From: a bacterium
GTDB taxonomy: Bacteria; Sysuimicrobiota; Sysuimicrobiia; Sysuimicrobiales; Humicultoraceae
Length of the DNA stretch: 34,281 nucleotides
Assembly (NCBI GenBank): GCA_030018905.1
Contig: JASEHJ010000009.1
Location: 1-34,281 of the forward strand
Direction of reading: 5' to 3'
The notes beneath the pieces are model-generated. The model was given only the letters and a program-made list of their open reading frames with translations, did no database searches and was not told the DNA's origin. Position numbers and translations under genes: made by a program. This document shows, one piece after another, positions 1-7,958 of this stretch; the first letter of the stretch is position 1; each line of letters starts with the position of its first letter.

Positions 1-79
1 CGCACAGCGGTTTACGAAAAGATCGAACCTGGGCAACGGGTCGCCCTGCACGCGCGCGCCGCCGACGCCATCGCCGCGC

Positions 80-511
80 GTGGTGGCCGGGCCCGTGGAT
101 GCAGGCCGCCCGGATCCATTTGCGCCTCTGGTGCGCTCCGAGACGGGCGCAGCGGGTGAGAGACCTGGCCCAGTGCCTCCTCCGGCGCCGCTGCCACCTC
201 CGCTGTTCCCAGGTCAGACTCCAGGGCAGCCTGGGCCCGCACCCAGCCCAGCACCACCGCCCAAGGAGGCCAGTACCGCCGAGCTCGTCGGCATACTTGG
301 CGACGGCGTGGGCGCGGCCATCATCAAGATCGGCGACAAGACTTACATCGTTTCTCTGGGTGACGTGATCCTGGACAAGATCCGGGTTACGGCGGTTGAT
401 ATCGCCAAACGGCTGGTCATCCTCGAGCAGGACGGGGAACGCTTTGAACTCAAGATGGGGGGAGTGAGCCACCGGCATGTCGCCGCGACTGCACCGTCGA
501 GCATCTCCTAG
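80..511 (+). CDS. PilP-like type IV pilus assembly lipoprotein/periplasmic protein (start may lie upstream of the window)
   Basis: Proline-rich N-terminal region, a DPFAPL motif, then a small beta domain (VGILGDGVGAAIIKIGDKTYIVSLGDVILDKIRVTAVD); directly upstream of and overlapping pilQ. The frame is open to the window edge. Confidence 0.55.
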   Translation: MVAGPVDAGRPDPFAPLVRSETGAAGERPGPVPPPAPLPPPLFPGQTPGQPGPAPSPAPPPKEASTAELVGILGDGVGAAIIKIGDKTYIVSLGDVILDKIRVTAVDIAKRLVILEQDGERFELKMGGVSHRHVAATAPSSIS

Positions 512-2189
512 GATCCTTACGGGGCTTGCCATAGTCCTGGCGCTCGCACTGGTTCCATCCGCGCCCGCGGCGCCGCAGGCACCTCCCGTGCGCATTACTC
601 AGGTCACGGTCAAGGTGTTCGGCGACACGGTCCAGCTTGCCGTCGTCGGCACCGGCGCGCTGACCTACCGGACGCTGCAACTGTCCTCGCCCCCGAGGCT
701 CGTGATTGACCTGCCGGGCGCCGTGCTCGACCAGGCCGTACCGCCAATTCTGGACGTGGACCGCGGCGCGGTCGTGCGCGTTCGGGTCGGCCAGTTCCAG
801 GAGCGGCCGCCTGTGACGCGGGTCGCCGTGGATCTGAAGGCCGCCGTGTCCTTCACGCTGGCAACCAGCAGCCCCGGGGTGCTGCTGGCGAAGTTCGCCG
901 GAGGAGGTGGCGTTGCCTCAACGACCGCCCCCGCGGCGATGCGACCGGCAGCTCCGGCGATGGCGCCGGCACGGGTGGCCCAGGCGCCGCCTCCACCGCC
1001 GCCGCCTGTTGTGCCGCCACCGGCGCCCGCTGCCCCACCCGCGGTTCCTGGCGCGCCTGCGGCCACGCCAGGGCGGATCACGCTCGAGTTCCGCAACACC
1101 GAGCTGGCCGACGTGCTGACCGCGCTGTCCAGGGTCTGCAACACCAACATTGTGACCGACGCCTCGGTAAAGGGACAGGTAACCGTGCGCCTGGTGGACC
1201 TAACCTGTGAGGAGTCACTGCGCTTCATTCTGGAGGCCAACAACCTGGGCTTCCGCCGGATCGGCCGGAACCTGATAATCATGGCCGCGGAGAAACTTGC
1301 GCCGCCGCCCGAAGCGCCCGAGGCAATCACCTACCCTGTGGGGTTCGGGAAGGCCGAGGACGTGGCCAAGGCCATCAGGGACGCCATCAAGGGGATTTTG
1401 GTTACATTCGACGCCCGCTCCAACGCGATGATCGTGGTTGGGACCGTTGCCCAGCACGAGGAGGTCCGCAAGGTGCTGGCCAGTCTCGACATTCAGTTGT
1501 CACAGGTGATGGTAGAAACGCGGGTCGTGGACGTCAGCACCTCCGACCTGCGCAGCCTGGGGCTCGACTGGGGGCTGACCGGCGTACCGATAGTCCAGAT
1601 CGTGGGCACGTTCCCCAATCAAATCGTCCTCGGGATAGGCACCTTCACGATCAACGCAGCGCTGGACGCGCTGGTGACCGAGCGCAAGGCCCGCGTAATT
1701 ACCGCTCCGCGCATCATGGTGGTGGACGGAAACGAGGCCCAGGTCAACCTGGGTGAGGAAGTTCCCATCCCCTCGATTGACTCTGCCGGACGCCTGACCT
1801 TCACCTTCAAGCCGATCGGGGTGATCCTCAAGATCCTCCCCAAGGTCAACAGGGACGGGTTGGTGACCACCAAGGTGGAGCCCGAGGTCTCCTCGGTGAC
1901 CGAGTTCCTCCAGACGGCGTCGGGTCCGGTCCCGCGACTTGCCACCCGCAAGGCCACGACCACCGTGACGGTCCGGAGCGGTGACTCCATTATTCTGGCC
2001 GGTCTGATCAGCGCGGAGGAGCGCAAGCGCGTGCTGAAGGTGCCCCTGCTAGGGGACATCCCGGTGCTGGGCGCGCTCTTTCGGGCGACGCTCACGGACC
2101 GGCGCGAAACCGAGGTCATCTTCGTGGTGACCCCGCATATCATCGCGCCCCAGGGAGCGCCGGCCCCGGCGGTTACCCCGCGGCCGTAG
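477..2189 (+). CDS. pilQ: Type IV pilus secretin PilQ (AMIN domain, polyproline linker, secretin/TonB short N-terminal domain, secretin domain)
   Basis: Signal peptide, AMIN-like region, and secretin motifs (VMVETRVVDVSTSDLRSLGLDWG, VITAPRIMVVDGNEAQVNLGEEVPIP, LKVPLLGDIPVLGALFR, TEVIFVVTPHII). Confidence 0.92.
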   Translation: MSPRLHRRASPRILTGLAIVLALALVPSAPAAPQAPPVRITQVTVKVFGDTVQLAVVGTGALTYRTLQLSSPPRLVIDLPGAVLDQAVPPILDVDRGAVVRVRVGQFQERPPVTRVAVDLKAAVSFTLATSSPGVLLAKFAGGGGVASTTAPAAMRPAAPAMAPARVAQAPPPPPPPVVPPPAPAAPPAVPGAPAATPGRITLEFRNTELADVLTALSRVCNTNIVTDASVKGQVTVRLVDLTCEESLRFILEANNLGFRRIGRNLIIMAAEKLAPPPEAPEAITYPVGFGKAEDVAKAIRDAIKGILVTFDARSNAMIVVGTVAQHEEVRKVLASLDIQLSQVMVETRVVDVSTSDLRSLGLDWGLTGVPIVQIVGTFPNQIVLGIGTFTINAALDALVTERKARVITAPRIMVVDGNEAQVNLGEEVPIPSIDSAGRLTFTFKPIGVILKILPKVNRDGLVTTKVEPEVSSVTEFLQTASGPVPRLATRKATTTVTVRSGDSIILAGLISAEERKRVLKVPLLGDIPVLGALFRATLTDRRETEVIFVVTPHIIAPQGAPAPAVTPRP

Positions 2190-2193
2190 TGAG

Positions 2194-2640
2194 ATGACGA
2201 TGCGCCTGATCGCCACGGTTTTCGCAGTCGTTGCGCTGCTGATGACGGGGGTGCCGGCCCAGGCGCAGTCGCTGCCGGCACTAGATACCTCCAGGCTGTA
2301 CGCGGACGAAGCGGCGTTCGCGCGGGCGATCCAGCCCTACCAGCAGGCGATCACCGCGAACCCCCGCAACGCCCGGGCGCACTACTGGCTGGGGTACGCC
2401 TACCTGTACGGCTACCGGCTCCATCAGACGGGCACGGCCCCGTTTGCCTCGGGGTACCTGGCCAAGGCGGTCCCGCCGCTGCAGGAGGCGATCAAGCTCG
2501 ACCCAGGCCTTTTGGCGGCCTACCTCGCTCTGGCGGATGCCTACTGGATGATGGGAGAACTGGGCAAGGCCGAAGAGGTAACGCAGCGGTTGCTCAAGCA
2601 GACCCGGCCGGGGTGGTTTGGAGCGGCGCCCAAGCCGTAG
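2194..2640 (+). CDS. Secreted TPR-repeat protein
   Basis: N-terminal signal peptide (MRLIATVFAVVALLMTGVPAQAQ) and TPR-like repeats (NPRNARAHYWLGYAYLYG, DPGLLAAYLALADAYWMMGELGKAEEV). Confidence 0.7.
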   Translation: MTMRLIATVFAVVALLMTGVPAQAQSLPALDTSRLYADEAAFARAIQPYQQAITANPRNARAHYWLGYAYLYGYRLHQTGTAPFASGYLAKAVPPLQEAIKLDPGLLAAYLALADAYWMMGELGKAEEVTQRLLKQTRPGWFGAAPKP

Positions 2641-2700
2641 GGAAGCAGGCACGGCGCAGTGCATCTGGACGGGATTCGGTCAGGAGGCGGTGATCACATC

Positions 2701-3084
2701 GTGAGGTCGGTTTCTCTCCGTGCTGCGCTTGTTGTCCTCCTCGTCGCCGCTGTGGCAGGTTGCGGGCTGACGCTCGGTGGCGGGCCTGCCCTGATAGCGC
2801 CGCCCGACGCGGCCGAGATAACGTGCGCGCCGGCCGTTCCATTGGTGTTCACATGGCTCGCTGTGCCTAACGCCACCGGGTACGTACTGGAGGTGGTGAC
2901 GACCGGCACCCCGCCTTTGCCGGTAGTGAGTCAGACAGTGACCGCGACCACGGCTTCGTGGACCTACACGCTGCCGCACTGCGGGGCCAGCTACCGCTGG
3001 CGGGTCGGCGCGACATTTACCAGCTCCCCCACGGCCTGGAGCGCCTATTGGACGTTCACGATCCTGCCCGTGCCGCCGCCGTAG
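2701..3084 (+). CDS. Lipoprotein with fibronectin-III-like domain (start revised from ORF start 2659)
   Basis: GTG at 2701 preceded by ggaggcg; lipobox VAGC; FnIII-like ending YRWRVGATFTSSPTAWSAYWTFTI. Confidence 0.6.
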   Translation: MRSVSLRAALVVLLVAAVAGCGLTLGGGPALIAPPDAAEITCAPAVPLVFTWLAVPNATGYVLEVVTTGTPPLPVVSQTVTATTASWTYTLPHCGASYRWRVGATFTSSPTAWSAYWTFTILPVPPP

Positions 3085-3119
3085 GGCGAGCCCGCATCCG
3101 CGGGGTTGAAAAGGACGTG

Positions 3120-3145
3120 AAGGGCGGGCCTGCTGGTCCGCCCTT
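3120..3145 (+). terminator. Candidate intrinsic terminator or 3' hairpin after the lipoprotein gene
   Basis: Inverted repeat AAGGGCGGGCC-TGCT-GGTCCGCCCTT (one G-T pair); only a short pyrimidine-rich tract follows. Confidence 0.5.
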
Positions 3146-3168
3146 CGCTTGCTCTGCTGCGGCGTTGA

Positions 3169-3197
3169 TTGAAAGGAGCCCGCGCCTGCGGTATGCT
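3169..3197 (+). promoter_or_regulatory. Sigma-70-like promoter for the pepP/efp unit
   Basis: TTGAAA (3169-3174), 17-bp spacer, TATGCT (3192-3197). Confidence 0.6.
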
Positions 3198-3204
3198 ACG
3201 GCTT

Positions 3205-4299
3205 GTGTTGTCCGCTCTTGATGATCTCCACCTCGCACGTCTGACGCGCCTGCGGGCCCGGCTCGAGTCCGCCGGCCTTGACTCGGCCGTCCTGACCAGG
3301 CCCCAGAGCGTGACCTATGTCTCGGGGTTCGCCGGGTCCGCCGGGATCGCCGTTGTCTCGATGGCCGAGGCGCACCTGGTGGTAGACTTCCGATATGTGG
3401 AGCAGGCAGCGACCCAGGCGCCTGGGTTTGCCATTGAACGGGCAACCGGCCCGCTGGCAGACGCGGCGGCCGGGACACTCGGACGGCTGGGCGCGCGGCG
3501 GGCCGGCGTCGAGGAGGAGCACCTGCCGGTGGGTTCGTTCCGGCGCCTGCAGGCAATAGCGGGACCCATCGAGATAGTCGCGGTCGAGGGGCTGGACCGG
3601 ATCCGCTGGCAGAAGTCGCCCGAAGAGGTCGAGGCGATCCGCCGGGCGTCACAGGTGGCGGAGGCGGCGTTCTATGAGGTGCTGCCGGCGATACGTCCCG
3701 GCGTCACCGAGCACGAGGTAGCGGTCGCCCTGGAGCACCGCCTGCGCGTTCGGGGCTCCCAGCGGATGCCATTCGACTTGATCGTGGCGTCGGGTCCGCG
3801 GTCGGCGCTGCCGCACGGCGTTGCCTCGGATCGGGTCATCGGCGTGGGCGAGTTCGTTACCGTGGACTTCGGCGCGGTTGTAGACGGCTATCACTCGGAC
3901 TGCACCCGCACCGTCGTGACTGCGCCGGTCTCCGACCGGCACCGGGAGATCTACGCCATCGTGCTGGCCGCGCAGCGGGCGGCGTTGTCCGGGTTGCGAC
4001 CGGGGATGACCGGGCGCGAGGCCGACGCGTTGGCCCGATCGGTTATCGCATCCGCCGGTTACGGCGATGCGTTCGGTCACGGTCTGGGCCACGGCGTCGG
4101 GCTGGCCGTGCACGAGGGACCCACGCTCTCGCCGCGCGAGGCGGCGGTGCTGGCGCCGGGCGCAGTGGTGACCGTGGAGCCCGGGATCTACCTGCCCGGC
4201 TGGGGCGGGGTGCGTATTGAGGATCTGGTGGTGTTGACCGACGGCGGGTGCGAGAATCTCACCCGGCTTCCCAAGAACCTGCATGAGGTGGCGGCGTGA
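3205..4299 (+). CDS. pepP: Xaa-Pro aminopeptidase (M24 family)
   Basis: Creatinase-type N domain and M24 metal-ligand motifs (VTVDFGAVVDGYHSDCTRT, GHGLGHGVGLAVHEGP, VTVEPGIYLPGWGGVRIEDLV). Start placed at GTG 3205 because ATG 3193 lies inside the -10 box; longest ORF starts at 3169. Confidence 0.88.
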   Translation: MLSALDDLHLARLTRLRARLESAGLDSAVLTRPQSVTYVSGFAGSAGIAVVSMAEAHLVVDFRYVEQAATQAPGFAIERATGPLADAAAGTLGRLGARRAGVEEEHLPVGSFRRLQAIAGPIEIVAVEGLDRIRWQKSPEEVEAIRRASQVAEAAFYEVLPAIRPGVTEHEVAVALEHRLRVRGSQRMPFDLIVASGPRSALPHGVASDRVIGVGEFVTVDFGAVVDGYHSDCTRTVVTAPVSDRHREIYAIVLAAQRAALSGLRPGMTGREADALARSVIASAGYGDAFGHGLGHGVGLAVHEGPTLSPREAAVLAPGAVVTVEPGIYLPGWGGVRIEDLVVLTDGGCENLTRLPKNLHEVAA

Positions 4300-4856
4300 T
4301 CTCGACCAACGACTTCCGGCCGGGCGTGGTCGTAACGCTCGATGGCGATCTGTACGCGATCGTGCAATCACAACACGTCAAGCGCGGGCGCGGCAGCGCG
4401 TACGTGCGGGCCAAGGTGCGGAACCTCAAGACCGGCGCGATAACCGAGCGCACGTTCAACGCCGGCGAGCGCGTGCCCCACGCGTATCTCGATCGGCGCG
4501 AGATGCAGTTCCTCTATCACCAGGACGAGCAATACATCTTCATGGACCAGCAGTCCTACGAACAGGTGATACTGGGGACGGACCTCCTCGGGGACGCTAC
4601 CCTCTACTTGAGGGACAACACCGTGGTGACGGTGGTTCATTTCGAGGACCGGCCTATCGCCGTGGACCTTCCCAACTCGGTTGACCTTGCGGTCGCAGAG
4701 ACTGCTCCTGGGTTTCGCGGAGACACCGCCTCCGGGGGATCAAAGCCGGCACGCCTGGAGACCGGGGCAATGATCCAGGTGCCGTTCTTCGTCGAAGTAG
4801 GCGAGGTTGTGAGGGTAGACACGCGCACAGGGGAGTACATCGAGCGCGCGAGGTAG
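4296..4856 (+). CDS. efp: Translation elongation factor P
   Basis: Three-domain EF-P sequence (MISTNDFRPGVVVTLDGDLYAIVQSQHVKRGRGSAYVRAKVRNLKTG ... GAMIQVPFFVEVGEVVRVDTRTGEYIERA); GTGA overlap with the upstream stop. Confidence 0.95.
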   Translation: MISTNDFRPGVVVTLDGDLYAIVQSQHVKRGRGSAYVRAKVRNLKTGAITERTFNAGERVPHAYLDRREMQFLYHQDEQYIFMDQQSYEQVILGTDLLGDATLYLRDNTVVTVVHFEDRPIAVDLPNSVDLAVAETAPGFRGDTASGGSKPARLETGAMIQVPFFVEVGEVVRVDTRTGEYIERAR

Positions 4857-4886
4857 TTCCGGCTGGTTCCCCTCTACTCCGGCGGC

Positions 4887-4895
4887 TGGTAGAAT
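4887..4895 (+). promoter_or_regulatory. Extended -10 promoter upstream of nusB
   Basis: TGG-TAGAAT (TAGAAT 4890-4895); weak -35 (TTCCCC 4867-4872) at 17-bp spacing. Confidence 0.45.
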
Positions 4896-4966
4896 ACTGT
4901 TGTGGCGGACCACCCACGGACGCAAGCCGTGTCGCAGCCCACGTACCGGTCACCCGGCCAGGGCCG

Positions 4967-4993
4967 CGGCCACCGGCCCCCGGCGGGTGGCCG
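4967..4993 (+). promoter_or_regulatory. 8-bp GC-rich hairpin immediately upstream of the nusB start codon
   Basis: CGGCCACC (4967-4974) pairs with GGTGGCCG (4986-4993), followed by TTTCTC and ATG at 5000. Confidence 0.5.
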
Positions 4994-4999
4994 TTTCTC

Positions 5000-5404
5000 A
5001 TGAAGATGCGGCGGCGGTCCCGCGAGATTGCCCTTCAGGTGCTGTTTCAGCACGACGTCGGCCGCCTACCGGTGGATGAGGCGCTGGCGGTCGCGCGCGG
5101 CGGCAGCACAGGGGCAGAGTGGCCCCTGGTAGAGGCGCTGTGCACCGGCACCGCCCTACACATCGAGGAGCTCGACCGGGTCATTGAGCGCCACCTTTCG
5201 GACTGGACGCTCGACCGGCTGGCCAGCGCGGACCGCGTGGTTCTCCGAATGGCCCTCTATGAACTCAGGTACCTGGGGACCCCTCCTGCTGTGGCCATCA
5301 GCGAGGCGGTAGAACTTGCCAAGCAGTACGGCACCGGCTCCTCCGGCCGGTTCGTCAACGGTGTGCTCGGTGCGATAGTCCGCGAGGCGAGCCGTGCCGG
5401 GTGA
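5000..5404 (+). CDS. nusB: Transcription antitermination factor NusB
   Basis: RRSREIALQVLFQHDVG ... LDRLASADRVVLRMALYELRYLGTPPAVAISEAVELAKQYGTGSSGRFVNGVLGAI. Confidence 0.93.
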   Translation: MKMRRRSREIALQVLFQHDVGRLPVDEALAVARGGSTGAEWPLVEALCTGTALHIEELDRVIERHLSDWTLDRLASADRVVLRMALYELRYLGTPPAVAISEAVELAKQYGTGSSGRFVNGVLGAIVREASRAG

Positions 5405-6284
5405 TTCCACGGCCTACATCGCGGCCCGAGGGCCGCGCATCGAGGAGGCGCTGGAGGCGGCAATGCCTCCTGCCGGCGTTCTTCCAGGCCCCCTGCACGA
5501 GGCCATGCGGTACAGCCTCTTCGCCGGGGGCAAGCGCATCCGGCCGCTACTGGTACTGGCCTCCGCCGAGGCTGTGGGCGGGGACCCTGAGTCGGTCCTG
5601 CCCGTGGCCTGCGCGGCGGAGCTCATACACACCTACTCACTCATCCACGACGACCTGCCCTCCATGGACGACTCAGCCCTTCGCCGCGGGAGACCGACCT
5701 GCCACGTAGTGTTTGGCGAGGCGCTTGCCATTCTGGCGGGCGACGCGCTCCACGCGCTGGCCTTTGAGCTGGCCGCGCAAACGGCCGAGCGCGCCGGAGC
5801 CGCGGCAACGCTGCGCGCCATCCAGGAGATCGCCGCCGCCATCGGAACTCAGGGGATGGTGGGCGGGCAGGTGTTGGACCTGCTGGCCGAGGGCCGGCCG
5901 TCCCTGGGGCGGTTTGGGTCGTGGCCGGCGGACCGCCGGCAGGGAGTGTACCTAGTTCACCGGTGGAAGACCGCCGCGCTGATACGCGCCTGCGTGCGCT
6001 CGGGCGCGATCCTCTCAGGGGCCGCCGCTGCGCAGATTGCCGACCTTACCGCGTGCGGCGAGCACCTGGGCTTGGCCTTTCAGATCGTGGACGACATACT
6101 GGACGAGACGGGCGACAGCGGGGTGCCGGACAAGCTCACCTTCCCGTATGCCTTCGGCATCGAGCGGTCACGTGCCATCGCCCAGGAGGAGACTGGTCTG
6201 GCGATAGCGGCCCTGGCCGGATGGGGGGCCTCGGCGGATGTGCTGCGAGGCCTGGCGCATACGCTGCTGGTCCGGGAGGGTTAG
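5394..6284 (+). CDS. ispA: Polyprenyl (farnesyl/geranylgeranyl) diphosphate synthase
   Basis: Aspartate-rich motifs DDLPSMDD and DDILDETGD; GGKRIRPLLVLAS. Confidence 0.9.
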   Translation: MPGDSTAYIAARGPRIEEALEAAMPPAGVLPGPLHEAMRYSLFAGGKRIRPLLVLASAEAVGGDPESVLPVACAAELIHTYSLIHDDLPSMDDSALRRGRPTCHVVFGEALAILAGDALHALAFELAAQTAERAGAAATLRAIQEIAAAIGTQGMVGGQVLDLLAEGRPSLGRFGSWPADRRQGVYLVHRWKTAALIRACVRSGAILSGAAAAQIADLTACGEHLGLAFQIVDDILDETGDSGVPDKLTFPYAFGIERSRAIAQEETGLAIAALAGWGASADVLRGLAHTLLVREG

Positions 6285-6285
6285 C

Positions 6286-7095
6286 GTGGGCACGGCGCGG
6301 ATGCGGTTGGACCTGCTGGTAACCTCGCGAGGGCTGGCGCCCAGCCGGCACCAGGCCGAGGCTGCCATCCGCGCCGGGGAGATCTTCGTGGAGGGGCGGC
6401 GGTTCGACAAGCCCGGAACCCGGGTGGCAGAGGATGCCGGGCTGGAGCGCCGGTCGCGCACGCCGGCGTACGTGAGCCGCGGGGGCATCAAGCTGGCAGC
6501 GGCCCTGGACGCGTTTGGAATCGATCCTGCGGGCTTGGTAGTTCTGGATGTGGGCGCGTCCACCGGCGGGTTCACCGACTGTGTCCTGCAGCGTGGGGCG
6601 GCGCGCGTGCATGCAGTGGACGTGGGCCGGGGGCAGCTTCACTGGAGGCTCAGGCAGGACGCCCGCGTGGCCGTCCTGGAAGGCCGCCACGCCGCGCGGC
6701 TGGAGCCGGGGGATCTGCCCGAGGCCGCCGATCTGGCCACCGTGGACTGTTCCTTCATCTCGGCGCTGAAGGTGTTGCCGGCGGTGTCGAGGCTGGTGCG
6801 GCCCCTCGGGCGGATTCTGGTGCTGGTGAAGCCGCAGTTCGAGGCCGGGCCGCGTGCGGCGCCGGGAGGGGTGGTGCGTGATCCCGCGGTGCACGAGGCG
6901 GTCCTGCGCCGGTTCACGAGCGGTGCCCGCGAGATGGGGCTCGCCGTCGTAGGCATGGTCGCATCCCCGATCCTCGGCCCGCAGGGCAACCGGGAGTTCT
7001 TCGTGGCACTGTGCAACTCGGACCAGGGGAGCGCCGATGATCTTGAACAGGAGATCCTCGGCGTGGTGCGTAGCCCGGTAGGGGGAGGGGCCTGA
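6286..7095 (+). CDS. tlyA: TlyA-family rRNA methyltransferase/hemolysin-like (S4 + FtsJ-like)
   Basis: S4 domain (MRLDLLVTSRGLAPSRHQAEAAIRAGEIFVEG), VSRGGIKLAAALDAF, VLDVGASTGGFTDCVLQRGA; GTG 6286 preceded by gggaggg. Confidence 0.9.
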   Translation: MGTARMRLDLLVTSRGLAPSRHQAEAAIRAGEIFVEGRRFDKPGTRVAEDAGLERRSRTPAYVSRGGIKLAAALDAFGIDPAGLVVLDVGASTGGFTDCVLQRGAARVHAVDVGRGQLHWRLRQDARVAVLEGRHAARLEPGDLPEAADLATVDCSFISALKVLPAVSRLVRPLGRILVLVKPQFEAGPRAAPGGVVRDPAVHEAVLRRFTSGAREMGLAVVGMVASPILGPQGNREFFVALCNSDQGSADDLEQEILGVVRSPVGGGA

Positions 7096-7958
7096 TGCGG
7101 ATTGGAATCCTGGTCAATCCAGCCCGGTTTGGCGGTCATCCGCAGGCGGCCGCCTTACTGCACGAGGCCGTCGAGCGTCTGCTCGCCCGGGGCGTTGCCG
7201 TCAAGGTGAGTGCCTCAGTCGCATCCGGCGCCGGCTGGCCCGACCTGGCGGCAGCAGATCCGGCACTGGTCGAGGACAGCGACCTGCTCATCGTCCTGGG
7301 CGGGGACGGTACGATTCTCTCCTCGGCGCGCCTGGCCGGCGGGCGCGTGCCCATGCTGGCTGTGAACACGGGCGGGTTTGGCTTCCTGGCAGAGCTGCCT
7401 TTGGGTGAGCTGCCGGAAGCCGTGGCCGAGATTACCTCGGCACGCTTTGCGATTGATGAGCGCACGATGCTGGAAGCGGAGATCGTGGGCGAATCCGGCG
7501 TGCGCGAGCGCGCCCTCGCGCTAAACGACATGGTGGTTTCGAAGGCCGGCCTGACCCGCGTGGTGCGCGTGACCACATGGGTGAACGGCGAGCACCTCTC
7601 GACCTATCCGGCCGACGGGATCATCGTGGCCACGCCGACAGGTTCCACGGCCTACTCGCTGTCGGCGGGCGGGCCTATCGTCCATCCCCAGGTGGACGTG
7701 ATCGTAATAACGCCGATCTGTCCCCACACCTTTACCGCACGCCCGGTGGTGGTCTCGGGTGATGCGACCATTGCCGTCGAGACCGCGGGCGCCACCGAGG
7801 ACGTGCGGCTGAACGTGGATGGTCAGGAGAGCCACCCGTTGTCTGTGGGGGAGCGGGTTGTGATCCGGCGTGCGGCCTTGCGGACTCGGCTCGTCCGGCT
7901 GGGCACCCGGAGCTTCTACGGCGTCCTGCGGACAAAGCTGGGGTGGGGAGAGCGCTAG
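7095..7958 (+). CDS. nadK: NAD kinase
   Basis: LIVLGGDGTILSSARL, NTGGFGFLAEL, YPADGIIVATPTGSTAYSLSAGGPIVHP. Confidence 0.95.
   Translation: MRIGILVNPARFGGHPQAAALLHEAVERLLARGVAVKVSASVASGAGWPDLAAADPALVEDSDLLIVLGGDGTILSSARLAGGRVPMLAVNTGGFGFLAELPLGELPEAVAEITSARFAIDERTMLEAEIVGESGVRERALALNDMVVSKAGLTRVVRVTTWVNGEHLSTYPADGIIVATPTGSTAYSLSAGGPIVHPQVDVIVITPICPHTFTARPVVVSGDATIAVETAGATEDVRLNVDGQESHPLSVGERVVIRRAALRTRLVRLGTRSFYGVLRTKLGWGER

Noticed and set aside
4896-4999. Riboswitch or small structured RNA (cobalamin, TPP, SRP, tRNA) upstream of nusB
   Set aside because: Hairpins are present but no B12 box, TPP core, SRP loop or tRNA cloverleaf could be recognised; kept only as an unclassified structured leader.
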